64,000 bases of DNA from Mumia sp. zg.B17 (GTDB taxonomy: Bacteria > Actinomycetota > Actinomycetes > Propionibacteriales > Nocardioidaceae). Below the pieces are notes generated by a model that saw nothing but the letters and a program-made list of their open reading frames with translations, was not told the origin of the DNA and ran no database searches. The stretch covers positions 1 through 64,000 of the forward strand of contig NZ_JAHWCI010000004.1 of assembly GCF_019550915.1 (NCBI RefSeq). The letters run 5' to 3'. How positions within the stretch are numbered: position 1 is the first letter of the stretch; each line of letters begins with the position of its first letter. Shown here piece after piece: positions 26,026 through 34,776 of the stretch. A program made the position numbers and the translations under genes.

Positions 26026-26949
26026 TCAGGGGTCGAGGTTCTCGGTCGGGATGAGCGAAAGGCTGCGGGCGATCTCCTCGCGGATGAGACCCGCCACGGC
26101 GTCCGCCCCGGGCGCGGACAGGACCAGGGTGTAGTGGTTCAGACCGTCGACGCGGCAGTGCCGGACGCTCGGGGTGCCCGCGAGCAGGGCGGGGATGCGG
26201 TCGTCGGAATAGAGCCCGGGTTCGTCGTCGAGAAGGCCTCGCGGCACCGTGACGAACAGGGTCCGGTGGCGAAGACGTGCCAGTGCCTGCACCGGAGCGG
26301 CGCCGCCGTTGAGGTCCACCGTGTCCTCGGCCATCGTCGCGTAGCTCGTCGCCGCCCGTAGGCGCGGCGGCTCCCCGACCAGGTCGTACGCCAGGTAGTC
26401 CTCGAGCTCGCGGGACCAGGCCTCGGTGAACGCCGGGTGCCGCCGCCAGAACCCGAGGTAGGCGTCGGTGTCGGCGAACTCCATGGCGAGGCGCTCCGCG
26501 GTCGGCCCGAGCACCATCGCGATCACCTGGTCCGCATCGAGCCCTGCGGGGACGTCCAGCGGCAGCCCTCCGTCCAGCAGTACCAGGCTGCGCACACGCT
26601 CCGCGTGCTGGTCAGCGAGGACGCAGGCGACGAAGCCGCCCATCGAGTGCCCGACCACGGTCACCGCCTGGGCACCGACGGCATCGAGTACGCAGGCCAG
26701 GTCGTCCGCGTGCGCCGTCATGCCCGCAGGTCCCGTGACGGCGTTGCTGCGGCCCCGCCCTCGAAGGTCGGGAGCGACGAGCCGGACACCGGGAAGGCGC
26801 GCAGCGAGAAGGTCCCACGACCGGTGCGACGCCGTGACGCCGTGGACGAGCAGGAGCGTGGGCGCCGCGATGTCGGTCGCATCCCAGATCCCGACGCGCA
26901 GGTCACCCCCTCGTACCGAGACGTCGACGGTGCGGTAGCGCTGCGTCAT
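26026..26949 (-). CDS. alpha/beta-fold hydrolase
   Basis: 307-aa serine hydrolase. The oxyanion segment LLVHGVTASHRSW, the nucleophile elbow GHSMGG and the C-terminal His in LNHYTLVL are present. The ATG at 26949 is chosen because it overlaps the upstream SDR stop by 4 nt (ATGA); the longer frame to 27330 is antisense-independent read-through of the SDR region. It is the last gene of the leftward nine-gene operon. It may hydrolyse an ester, lactone or thioester intermediate of the acid the operon imports; alternatives such as haloperoxidase-type activity cannot be excluded. Confidence 0.85.
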   Translation of the reverse strand: MTQRYRTVDVSVRGGDLRVGIWDATDIAAPTLLLVHGVTASHRSWDLLAARLPGVRLVAPDLRGRGRSNAVTGPAGMTAHADDLACVLDAVGAQAVTVVGHSMGGFVACVLADQHAERVRSLVLLDGGLPLDVPAGLDADQVIAMVLGPTAERLAMEFADTDAYLGFWRRHPAFTEAWSRELEDYLAYDLVGEPPRLRAATSYATMAEDTVDLNGGAAPVQALARLRHRTLFVTVPRGLLDDEPGLYSDDRIPALLAGTPSVRHCRVDGLNHYTLVLSAPGADAVAGLIREEIARSLSLIPTENLDP

Positions 26950-27698
26950 CGCGCGGTCCACCCGCCGTCCATCGTGTACGAGGCACCGGACACCATCCCT
27001 GCGTCCTCGGAGCACAGCCACGCGACGAGCGACGCCACCTGCTCCGGCTCGATCAACCGCTTGACCGCGGTCTCGGTGAGCATCACCTTCTCGACGACCT
27101 CCTCCTCGGGGATGCCGTGCGCCCGCGCCTGGTCCCCGATCTGCTTCTCGACGAGCGGTGTCCGGACGTACGCGGGGTTCACGCAGTTGCTCGTCACCCC
27201 GTACGGACCACCCTCGAGCGCCGTGACCTTCGAGAGCCCTTCGAGCCCGTGCTTGGCCGCGACGTAGGCCACCTTGTACGCGCTGGCGCGCAGGCCGTGC
27301 ACGCTCGAGAGGTTCACGATCCGTCCCCATCCCCGCTCGTACATGCAGGGAAGGGCGGCGCGGACGAGCAGGAACGGCGCCTCGACCATCAGGCGCTGGA
27401 TCAGGCGGAAGTCGTCGGGAGCGAGCTCCGTGATCGCAGCCACCCGCTGGATCCCCGCGTTGTTCACCAGGATGTCCGTGTCGAGGACCACGCTCTCGAG
27501 GGCCTCCGTGTCAGCCAGGTCGACCACCCAGGTGTGGCCGTCGATCGCATCGGCAGCGCGGGCGGTCGCCTCCCGGTCGATATCCGCGACCGTCACGTCA
27601 GCGCCGCGAACCGCGAGGGCGCGCGCACAGGCGAGGCCGATCCCGCTGGCCCCTCCCGTGACGACAGCGCGGCGTCCTTCGAGCGGGTGGTCGGTCAT
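26946..27698 (-). CDS. SDR oxidoreductase, 3-hydroxybutyrate dehydrogenase-like
   Basis: 250-aa short-chain dehydrogenase. NAD-binding TGGASGIG near residue 13, NNAG near 85, catalytic Ser in NLSSVHG and the YVAAK pair. The segments ASAYKVAYVAAKHGLEG, NCVNPAYVRTPLVEKQI and GGWTAR at the C-terminus match bacterial D-3-hydroxybutyrate dehydrogenases (EC 1.1.1.30). That enzyme interconverts 3-hydroxybutyrate and acetoacetate; here it may act on a related short hydroxy acid. The ATG overlaps the TetR stop, and the stop overlaps the hydrolase start, both by 4 nt. Confidence 0.85.
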   Translation of the reverse strand: MTDHPLEGRRAVVTGGASGIGLACARALAVRGADVTVADIDREATARAADAIDGHTWVVDLADTEALESVVLDTDILVNNAGIQRVAAITELAPDDFRLIQRLMVEAPFLLVRAALPCMYERGWGRIVNLSSVHGLRASAYKVAYVAAKHGLEGLSKVTALEGGPYGVTSNCVNPAYVRTPLVEKQIGDQARAHGIPEEEVVEKVMLTETAVKRLIEPEQVASLVAWLCSEDAGMVSGASYTMDGGWTAR

Positions 27699-28366
27699 GA
27701 CCTCTCCTTCGGCGCGAGGCCGCCGTTGACCAGGCGCATCATCTCGTCGATCACGTGGTCCGGGACGGCGGCCGGAGGGTTTCCGTCGGCGTCGCGCTCC
27801 CACAGCAGATAGCGCATGCCGAGCAGCTCCCCCATCCCCATCAACGCCCACGCCGCGACCTCGGGATCGATGTCACTGATCTCCCCCGCCGCCTGCGCCT
27901 TGGCGAGACCGGCGCGATAGCCCTCCACGATGCGGGTGTAGTGCAGCCGGAGCATCTCGGGTGACACGAACTCGGCCTCCCGCACGATCCGGTAGAGCGC
28001 CGGATGCTCGGCGGTAAACCGGAAGAACCCTTCGAAGCCGGCACGTTCGGCCTCCAGGCGGTTCTGCGCGCCGCTCATCGCCTCGGCCATCGAGTGCCGG
28101 ACGCGGCGGTTCAGGTCGACGACGAGCGCTTCGAAGAGGGCCTGTTTGGAATCGAAGTACAGATAGAAGGTGCCGAGCCCGCATCCTGCCCGTTCGGTGA
28201 TCTTCACGATGGAGGCGTCGTGGTAGCCGAGCTCGGCGAACACCGCCTCGGCCGCGACGAGAAGCCGAGCACGGGTCGCCTCCCCTCGTTTGCCCAGCGG
28301 CCGGCCCTGGGCGGAGGACACCGTCTCCACCTCGTCGAGCCGGAAGTCGTCGGCGGCACTGCTCAT
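27695..28366 (-). CDS. TetR/AcrR-family transcriptional regulator
   Basis: 223 aa. The N-terminal helix-turn-helix spans about residues 27-75 (RARLLVAAEAVFAELGYHDAS ... GLGTFYLYFDSKQAL, quoted in parts), preceded by a basic arm. The C-terminal half is a helical ligand pocket with GMGELLGMRYLLWE. The gene is embedded in the operon between the CoA ligase and the SDR, with 4-nt overlaps on both sides. It is therefore a strong candidate for autoregulating the operon through the palindrome at 34643-34664, perhaps sensing an acyl-CoA. Confidence 0.9.
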   Translation of the reverse strand: MSSAADDFRLDEVETVSSAQGRPLGKRGEATRARLLVAAEAVFAELGYHDASIVKITERAGCGLGTFYLYFDSKQALFEALVVDLNRRVRHSMAEAMSGAQNRLEAERAGFEGFFRFTAEHPALYRIVREAEFVSPEMLRLHYTRIVEGYRAGLAKAQAAGEISDIDPEVAAWALMGMGELLGMRYLLWERDADGNPPAAVPDHVIDEMMRLVNGGLAPKERS

Positions 28367-29940
28367 TTCTGTCCCCCTGTCGTCATGGCGTCCTCACGCA
28401 GTCGCGGCCGGACGATCTTCCCGAGAGCGCTGCGAGGGAGCACCTCGCGCACGTGTACGTCCCTGGGGACCTTGAAACCCGCGATGCTCCCGCGGAGGTA
28501 GGTCTGGATCTCGTCCGCGGTGAGGCGAGCCCCCGACCGCGGCACCACGAACGCGGCACCCACCTCGCCCCACACGTCGTCGGGGACGCCGACCACCGCA
28601 ACGTCGGCCACCAGCGGGTGCGCAGCGATCGCCGCCTCGATCTCGGCGGGTGCGATGTTCTCGCCACCGCTGATGTAGATGTCCTTCAACCGGTCGACGA
28701 TGCGGTAGCACCCGTCTGCGTCGCGGTTCGCGAGGTCGCCTGTCGCCAACCGGCCGGCGACAAGCGCTTCGGCTGTCGAGCGCGGATCGCCGAGGTATCC
28801 GGCGAAGAGGCTCGGCCCGCGGACCCACAGCTCACCCGTGCCGGGACCGACGACGTCCTCGCCGGTCGCGATGTCCCGCAGTCCCACGTCGACGTACGGA
28901 TAGGGCCGCCCCACCGCGCCGGGGTGGGCCTCCGCCTCGTCGGCACGCAGCATCAGGACGTTGGGACCGGCCTCGGTGAGCCCGTAGCCCTGGGTGATCC
29001 GCACGCCGCGGTCGGCCCATCGGCGCCAGAGCGGGTACGGCATCGCCGACCCGCCCGACATGGCCACGCAGAGACTGGAGACGTCGGCCTCGGGGAAGAG
29101 CGCATCCTCCGCCAGGAGGTGGTACTGCGTCGGCACGCCCATCATCGCGGTGATCCGGCGCTCCCTGATCAGGCTCAACACCCGGGAGGGCTGGAACGAG
29201 CGCTCGATCACCACCGTGGCGCCGGCCCGCCAGGCGAGCAGCGGCTGAATGTTCCAGGCGGCGACGTGGAACTGCGGCAGGGTCGCGAGCACGACGTCCG
29301 ACGAGGTGATCTCCACCGCCTGGCCGAGCGCCAGGTTGTTCCAGAAGCAGCTCGCGTGGGTGAGGACGACCGCCTTGGGTCGTCCGGAGCTGCCCGAGGT
29401 GACGATCACCAGCAGAGCGTCGTCGTCGCGCGCGGGGCGTGGTGCCACCAGGTCGCCGTCGACGGTGCCCCTCAGTCCCATCGACGGTGGGACGGCTGCC
29501 TCGACACCGGTGGTGCCGAGCTCGGCCACCGGTGGCACCGTCGGCAGCCGGGTCAGGGTCTCGCGCCCGAGTGCGGAGTACTCGTCCTCCACCAGCAGGA
29601 GCGCCGGATCGACCGTCGCGACGAGCTCTGCGAGCTCGCTCGCGGTCAACCTCCACGAGAGCGGCACCAGCGCGAGAGCGGCTTGTGCGCAGGCGAAGAA
29701 GACGACGACGTGGTCGATGGAGTTGCCGGTCAGCGTCGCGATGCGGTCACCGGGGGCGTACCCGGCGTCCTGCAGGGCACACGCCAGATCGCTCGACCGT
29801 CGGGCGAGCGCCCCGTAGGTGATGGTGACGCCGCGGTCGTCGATCGCCACGGCGTCGGGGTCCTGGCGGGACCGGTCGACCAGCCACCGCCCGAGCGTGT
29901 GGGCGCCCTCGTCGGAGCTCGGCCACGGCTTCTGCGTCAT
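28363..29940 (-). CDS. acyl-CoA synthetase / AMP-dependent CoA ligase
   Basis: 525-aa ANL-superfamily ligase that activates a carboxylic acid via an acyl-AMP. The P-loop-like TSGSSGRPKAV is near residue 185, then LPQFHVAAWNI, QGYGLTEAGPN near 320, the hinge region ATGDLANRD and DRLKDIYISGGENIAPAEIE near 420, and the catalytic lysine near the end in RSALGKIVRP. Length and motifs fit medium-chain or aryl acyl-CoA synthetases. Directly after the transporter genes (4-nt overlap), it probably traps the imported acid as its CoA ester. Substrate class is unresolved. Confidence 0.9.
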   Translation of the reverse strand: MTQKPWPSSDEGAHTLGRWLVDRSRQDPDAVAIDDRGVTITYGALARRSSDLACALQDAGYAPGDRIATLTGNSIDHVVVFFACAQAALALVPLSWRLTASELAELVATVDPALLLVEDEYSALGRETLTRLPTVPPVAELGTTGVEAAVPPSMGLRGTVDGDLVAPRPARDDDALLVIVTSGSSGRPKAVVLTHASCFWNNLALGQAVEITSSDVVLATLPQFHVAAWNIQPLLAWRAGATVVIERSFQPSRVLSLIRERRITAMMGVPTQYHLLAEDALFPEADVSSLCVAMSGGSAMPYPLWRRWADRGVRITQGYGLTEAGPNVLMLRADEAEAHPGAVGRPYPYVDVGLRDIATGEDVVGPGTGELWVRGPSLFAGYLGDPRSTAEALVAGRLATGDLANRDADGCYRIVDRLKDIYISGGENIAPAEIEAAIAAHPLVADVAVVGVPDDVWGEVGAAFVVPRSGARLTADEIQTYLRGSIAGFKVPRDVHVREVLPRSALGKIVRPRLREDAMTTGGQK

Positions 29941-31013
29941 GCTGCCGACTCTGCCAGCGGAGACTCGTCGCGACCCTCACGACGCGTCCGGGTGCGGGTC
30001 GTGGTCCGGGCTGCGCCCGCGATCCCACCGGGGAAGAACATCACCACGAGGATGAACACGGTGCCGAGGATGAACATGGGCTCGGAGAGCGGGACGCGCA
30101 GCACCGCCGGCAGCGACTCCACGGTGTCCGAGTGTGCGAGCAGGGACAGCCGCTGGTTGAGCACCGTGTAGACGACGGCGCCCACGATCACCCCCCAGCG
30201 CGACCCGACGCCGCCGAGGACGACCATGACGAGGATCGTGATCGTGAGATCGGCGGACACCACCCGGGGCACGGTCCCGCTCTGCAGCAGGAGATAGACC
30301 GCACCCGTCAACGAGGCGAGCACGCCGGCGACGGTGAAGACGACCAGCTTCGCCGCGTACGGCCGGATCCCGAGCACGCGGACCCGCAGCTCGTTCTCGC
30401 GCGTGGCCGCGGCGACGTGGCCGACCCTCGAACGGTCGATCCACACGACGACCGCGTAGACGAGCACCAGCATGGCCAGCGTCACCCAGTAGAGGTTCCG
30501 CGTGTTCGCCACGCCCACCATCCATTCCGGGACCTGGGCGGTGGCCAGGCTGAGTCCTTCGTCGCCACCGGTGGAACCCCAGGGATTACGTCGGACGAGG
30601 ACGGACGCGGCCTGGGCGAACGCGAGGGTGACCATGGCGAACGGGATCCCCGTGACGCGGAGGCTGATCGCTCCCGTCACCTGGGCCACCACGAAACAGC
30701 CGACCAGGGTGACCAGCAGCGCGGACCACAGCGAGAGGCCCGTGCGCTCGAGGACGATCCCCAAGCCGTACGCTCCGGCGCCGAAGGCGAGCGCGTGACC
30801 GAACGAGAGCAGTCCCGCAGTGCCGAGCATGAGGTTGTACGACAGCGCGAGCGCGGCGAAGACCATGCACAGAGCGAGCAGGCTCAACGCGCCCGGCTGG
30901 TAGGTGGCACCGGGCAGGATGCCGGGGACGCGCACGTTGAGCAGCGGCAGCACCGCCATGAGCACGATCAGCGCCGTGCCGCCGACGGCGGCGGGGATCG
31001 GTGGGCGAGTCAT
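29937..31013 (-). CDS. livM: branched-chain-type ABC transporter permease LivM
   Basis: 358-aa inner-membrane permease with about nine to ten helices. Family markers include ALSYNLMLGTAGLLSFGHALAFG near residue 57-80 and ILVMVVLGGVGSRWGVIVGA in the second half. It forms the channel with LivH, energised by LivF and LivG. Start and stop overlap the flanking genes by 4 nt. Transporters of this family import branched-chain amino acids, but also amides, urea and aromatic or aliphatic acids; the adjacent CoA ligase favours a carboxylic acid here. Confidence 0.92.
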   Translation of the reverse strand: MTRPPIPAAVGGTALIVLMAVLPLLNVRVPGILPGATYQPGALSLLALCMVFAALALSYNLMLGTAGLLSFGHALAFGAGAYGLGIVLERTGLSLWSALLVTLVGCFVVAQVTGAISLRVTGIPFAMVTLAFAQAASVLVRRNPWGSTGGDEGLSLATAQVPEWMVGVANTRNLYWVTLAMLVLVYAVVVWIDRSRVGHVAAATRENELRVRVLGIRPYAAKLVVFTVAGVLASLTGAVYLLLQSGTVPRVVSADLTITILVMVVLGGVGSRWGVIVGAVVYTVLNQRLSLLAHSDTVESLPAVLRVPLSEPMFILGTVFILVVMFFPGGIAGAARTTTRTRTRREGRDESPLAESAA

Positions 31014-31885
31014 GCGCGGGCTCCCATCAGTCCGGTGGGGCGTACGAGCAGGACGGCAGCGAGCGCGAGCACGACGACGAAGTCACCCGTGCCCGAGAGG
31101 TAGTAGTTGGCGAACTGCTGCAGCAGCGCGACCAGCACCGAGGCGACCGCCGCACCGGTGAGCGAGCCGAGTCCGCCGATCACCGTGACGATGAACGCGA
31201 AGATCAGCAGCGAGCCGCCGAGGCTCGGCGACACGTAGCCGAAGTAGTGCGACGCCAGGACACCCCCGAGTCCGGCCGCGGCCCCGCCAATGGTGAAGAC
31301 GAGCGTGAACGAGCGACGGACGTCGATCCCGAGCGCGGTGACCATCGCGCGGTTCTCCACGCCCGCGCGGATGATCATCCCGTAGCGGGTATGCCGCAGG
31401 AACATCACGATCGCGACGAGCACGACGCCGGCGACCGCGATCACCACGAACCGGTCGTTGGGGATCGCAGCTCCGGCGATCGAGGTCGTACGGTCCAGCC
31501 ACTCCGGCCCGCGGATGAAGCGCGCGTCCGACCCCCAGATGCCTTCGAAGAGGGCCACCGTCGCCAGGGACAGTCCGACGGTGACCAGGACCTGCTCGAT
31601 GTGACGCTCGTAGAGCGGGCGGATGAGGACGAGCTCGGTGAGCGCCGCGACCAGCGCACCGACGGCCGCGCCCACCAGCATCGACACCGCGAACCCGAGC
31701 CAGCTCGTCGCGTCGATCCGCTGCGCGACCATCCAGCCGAGGAATGCCCCGAGCGTGAGGAAGCTGCCGTGCGCGAAGTTCAGCACGTGCATCAGGCCGT
31801 AGATCAGCGACAGCCCGGAGGCCACGAGGAAGTAGAGGGCACCGAGTCCGAGACCCGTCACCGCGAGCAGGACGACGGTGCTCAC
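31010..31885 (-). CDS. livH: branched-chain-type ABC transporter permease LivH
   Basis: 291 aa, about eight membrane helices. Diagnostic LSLIYGLMHVLNFAHGSFLTLGAFLGW (in parts) near residue 25-50 and IVTVIGGLGSLTGAAVASVLVAL near 230. It pairs with LivM. GTG start at 31885 overlapping the LivF stop (4 nt). Confidence 0.92.
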   Translation of the reverse strand: MSTVVLLAVTGLGLGALYFLVASGLSLIYGLMHVLNFAHGSFLTLGAFLGWMVAQRIDATSWLGFAVSMLVGAAVGALVAALTELVLIRPLYERHIEQVLVTVGLSLATVALFEGIWGSDARFIRGPEWLDRTTSIAGAAIPNDRFVVIAVAGVVLVAIVMFLRHTRYGMIIRAGVENRAMVTALGIDVRRSFTLVFTIGGAAAGLGGVLASHYFGYVSPSLGGSLLIFAFIVTVIGGLGSLTGAAVASVLVALLQQFANYYLSGTGDFVVVLALAAVLLVRPTGLMGARA

Positions 31886-32616
31886 CGCGCCACCTCGCTC
31901 GAGATGTCACCGTGGACGCCGAGGAGCCGTGTCGTGAGGTCGGCGTCGTCGAGGAGTGCGGTGGCGTCGCCGGTGTGGACGACGCGACCACCCTCGATGA
32001 CGATCGCCGGGCCGGCCAGGCGGCGTACGACGTCGAGGTTCTGCTCGACCAGGAGGATCGGCACCGTCTTCGCCGCCTCCTCGAGGGCGTCGGTGACCTC
32101 CAGGACGACGCGTGGCGCGAGCCCCTTGGTCGGCTCGTCGACGAGGAGGATGCGGTTGTCGTTGACGAGGGCGCGGGCGAGCGACACCATCTGCTGCTGA
32201 CCTCCGGACAGCGTTCCCGCCACCTGGTCGCGACGGCCCACGAGGTCGGGGAACAGCGCGTCCACGAGATCGTGGCGGGGTTGCGCCGTGCGTACGGCGA
32301 GCCGGAGGTTCTCCGCGACCGTGAGCTTCGCGAAGACCTCCCGGTCCTCGGGCACGTAGCCGACGCCCCGCTGCACGATCTTGTGCGTCGGAAGGCGATC
32401 GATGCGCTCGCCGGCGAGCCGTATGTCTCCCGTGCGGTGGATCAGGCCGAGGATGGCGCGGAGCGTGCTCGTCTTGCCGACGCCGTTCCGACCGAGGATC
32501 GCCGTCACTCCGGACGACGGCACGGTGAGACTGACGTCCTCTACCACCTGCTGTCCGTCGATGTCGGCGCGGAGATGCTCGACGGCGAGCACCGGCTCAC
32601 CGGGCGTGCTGGTCAT
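31882..32616 (-). CDS. livF: branched-chain-type ABC transporter ATPase LivF
   Basis: 244-aa ATPase. Walker A GRNGVGKTS near residue 42, Q-loop region, ABC signature LSGGQQQMVSLARAL near 137, Walker B LLVDEP and switch His in LLVEQNLDVV. It hydrolyses ATP to drive LivHM with LivG. Overlaps both neighbours by 4 nt. Confidence 0.93.
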   Translation of the reverse strand: MTSTPGEPVLAVEHLRADIDGQQVVEDVSLTVPSSGVTAILGRNGVGKTSTLRAILGLIHRTGDIRLAGERIDRLPTHKIVQRGVGYVPEDREVFAKLTVAENLRLAVRTAQPRHDLVDALFPDLVGRRDQVAGTLSGGQQQMVSLARALVNDNRILLVDEPTKGLAPRVVLEVTDALEEAAKTVPILLVEQNLDVVRRLAGPAIVIEGGRVVHTGDATALLDDADLTTRLLGVHGDISSEVAR

Positions 32617-33377
32617 GCGCTCGCCCCCAGGTAGGCGTTCTGGACGGTCGGATCAGCCATCACGGCCGCGGGTGTGTCGTACGCGAGAAGGTGGCCGAAG
32701 TGGAGGACGGCCACCTTGTCGACGAGGCCGAGCAGCACATCCATGTGGTGCTCGACCATCAGGACGGTGCATCCCTTGTCGCGGTGGAGCGAGCGGATGA
32801 TCGCGCCGAGCCCGGCGACGTCACCCGACCCGATACCTGCCATCGGCTCGTCGAGCAGGATGACGTCCGGGTGGCACGCGAGGAGGACGGCGATCTCGAG
32901 CTTGCGCTTGTCGCCGTGCGAGAGGCCGCCGGCAACGACGTCAGCCTTGCCGGCGAGCCCGACCTCGTCGAGGTGGTTCGCGGCCGCTCGGCTGGCGGCG
33001 TCGCTGCGCCGCGGGAACCGGACGACCGAGAGGCTGCCTCCGCGTGAGACCTGTGCCGCCAGCCTGACGTTCTCGAGCAGGCTGAGATCGGGGAACAGGC
33101 TCGACGTCTGGAAGGTGCGCCCCAGTCCCGCACGCGCTCGCTTCGGCACCGACATCGCGGTGACGTCCTCGCCGTCGAGCAGCACCGCGCCCTCGGTGGG
33201 AGCGGTCAGGCCGGAGATCACGTTGAACAGGGTGGTCTTGCCTGCGCCGTTCGGGCCGATGATCCCGACCATCGCTCCCCGGTCGACGGTGAGGTCGATC
33301 CCCTCCAGGATGGTCGCTCCCCCGATCCGCAGACCGAGCCCTCGGACCTCGAGCGCGGGCGTTGCTGCTGCCGTCAT
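32613..33377 (-). CDS. livG: branched-chain-type ABC transporter ATPase LivG
   Basis: 254-aa ATPase. Walker A GPNGAGKTT near 40, LivG-typical GLGRTFQTSSLFPDLSLLENV near 85, ABC signature LSHGDKRKLEIAVLL (the LSHG variant common in this group), Walker B ILLDEPMAGIG, and MVEHHMDVLLGL. The start is 30 nt downstream of the binding-protein gene; the stop overlaps livF by 4 nt. Confidence 0.93.
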   Translation of the reverse strand: MTAAATPALEVRGLGLRIGGATILEGIDLTVDRGAMVGIIGPNGAGKTTLFNVISGLTAPTEGAVLLDGEDVTAMSVPKRARAGLGRTFQTSSLFPDLSLLENVRLAAQVSRGGSLSVVRFPRRSDAASRAAANHLDEVGLAGKADVVAGGLSHGDKRKLEIAVLLACHPDVILLDEPMAGIGSGDVAGLGAIIRSLHRDKGCTVLMVEHHMDVLLGLVDKVAVLHFGHLLAYDTPAAVMADPTVQNAYLGASA

Positions 33378-33407
33378 CTCGCCGCCGTCCTCCTCTGCGT
33401 CACGCCG

Positions 33408-34613
33408 TCACGACGCCTCGGGCGGGGCGACCTGGTCGGCCGGGACGACGTTGGCCACCTCGGGCACGAACGCGTCACCATCGGCGACGAGCTTGGCCTG
33501 GAACATGTCCTGGACCAGCGCGTGGTCGCTGGCACGGATGGTGGTCGCGCCCTTGGGACCGTCGAACGACCAGCCCTCGAGCGCCTTCACCATCGCGTCG
33601 ACGTCGTCGCCGCCCTCCTCGACCGCGCGGACGATCATCTGTCCGGCGACGAATCCGTCCGGCGAGAAGAGGTCGGGCTGGCTGCCGTTCTCCTCGAGGT
33701 AGGACACGAGCGCCTTGTTGACCTCGTTGTCGGTCGCGGTGCCGAAGTAGTGGCTCAGGAAGTTGATCTTCGCCGAGGCCGGTCCGTAGGCGCCGTACGT
33801 GGCGACGTCCCCGAGGCCGGTCACCACCGGTGCAGCGTCGAAGACTCCCTGCTGCTCCAGTGCCTGCCACATGCTGCCCGAGCTCGCACCGGCCCAGGCG
33901 ACGAAGACGAGGTCGGGCTTGCTGTTGACCACCTGGCGGGCGAAGGAGGTGAACTCCGTGACGTCCTCCGCCACCAGGACGGGCTTGACGGTCCCACCCT
34001 TGGCGCCGGCACCCAGCACCGCCTGGACCGCGGCGACGTTGCCCTGACCGAAGGCGTTGTCCTGGGCGAGGACGGTGATCGTCTTGCCCTGAACCTCCTC
34101 GAGGAAGGTCGCCGCCGTCGCGACGTCCTGGAAGCTCTGCCGTCCCGATCGGAACGTGTAGTCGTTGATGCCGGTCACGGCATCGGCTGCTGCGGGCCCG
34201 GCGATGTAGAGGACCTTGTTCTGCTCGGCCTGCTCGGCCAGCGCGAGCGCCACGCCGGAGGACGCCGTGCCGGCGATGATCTTCACACCGTCGCCGATGT
34301 ATTCCTTGGAGAGCTGCACGGCCTTGTCGACGTCGCCGGCGTCGTCGCCCTCGGTGATCTCGATCGTGGTGCCGTCGACCTCGTTCGTGCCGTCGGTCGC
34401 ATGGTCGAGACCTGCCTCCAAGCCCTCGAGGTAGGCCTTGCCGTACGCGGCGAGGGGCCCGGACTTGGACGTGATGACTCCGACCTCGACCGTGTCGCCG
34501 TCAGCCGCGGCGTCGTCGTCCGACGACGGAGCGCATGCCGCGAGGGTGAGCGCTGCGGCGAGCGCTGCGATGGGGGCCGCGAGGGTGCGGCGAGTGTTCT
34601 TCCGTGTGCTCAT
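33408..34613 (-). CDS. branched-chain-type ABC transporter substrate-binding lipoprotein
   Basis: 401-aa periplasmic-binding-type lipoprotein. The ATG at 34613 is preceded by GGAGG; a longer frame to 35024 runs through the promoter and is not used. Signal peptide with lipobox LAAC, lipidated Cys27. The mature protein shows the LivJ/LivK-type VGVITSKSGPLAAYGKAYLEGLE and IIAGTASSGVALALAEQAEQ (in parts), a two-lobed type I fold. It delivers the substrate to LivHM. As first gene of the operon it lies right behind the promoter/operator. Confidence 0.92.
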   Translation of the reverse strand: MSTRKNTRRTLAAPIAALAAALTLAACAPSSDDDAAADGDTVEVGVITSKSGPLAAYGKAYLEGLEAGLDHATDGTNEVDGTTIEITEGDDAGDVDKAVQLSKEYIGDGVKIIAGTASSGVALALAEQAEQNKVLYIAGPAAADAVTGINDYTFRSGRQSFQDVATAATFLEEVQGKTITVLAQDNAFGQGNVAAVQAVLGAGAKGGTVKPVLVAEDVTEFTSFARQVVNSKPDLVFVAWAGASSGSMWQALEQQGVFDAAPVVTGLGDVATYGAYGPASAKINFLSHYFGTATDNEVNKALVSYLEENGSQPDLFSPDGFVAGQMIVRAVEEGGDDVDAMVKALEGWSFDGPKGATTIRASDHALVQDMFQAKLVADGDAFVPEVANVVPADQVAPPEAS

Positions 34614-34642
34614 CTCCGTGCCTTTCCTCCCTGAAAGGACCG

Positions 34643-34664
34643 AACCTGAAACCTGATTCGGGTT
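34643..34664 (-). promoter_or_regulatory. candidate TetR operator of the LIV/CoA-ligase operon
   Basis: Inverted repeat AACCTGAA (34643-34650) / TTCGGGTT (34657-34664), 8-bp arms with one mismatch and a 6-bp spacer. It starts 5 bp downstream of the -10 box and covers the expected transcription start, a classic repressor position. The operon-encoded TetR protein is the likely ligand. Confidence 0.6.
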
Positions 34665-34669
34665 CCAGA

Positions 34670-34699
34670 AACGTAGGGCTCCGGAGGATGTGATGTCAA
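34670..34699 (-). promoter_or_regulatory. sigma70-type promoter of the LIV/CoA-ligase operon
   Basis: On the minus strand a perfect -35 TTGACA (34699-34694) and a -10 TACGTT (34675-34670, TANNNT) separated by 18 bp. The start codon of the binding-protein gene is about 57 nt downstream. This is the best promoter match in the window. Confidence 0.7.
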
Positions 34700-34776
34700 C
34701 CACATGGCTGGTCGCGCTGGGGCGCGGGCAGCACCCAGCACCCGCCCTGGGCAGGTGGGAGCGGGACGAGCGGAGC

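Noticed and set aside
24405-26054. 549-aa plus-strand open frame
   Set aside because: Antisense shadow of the sulfatase gene; composition not protein-like.
28453-30171. 572-aa plus-strand open frame
   Set aside because: Antisense shadow of the CoA ligase, rich in Arg, His and Gly, without motifs.
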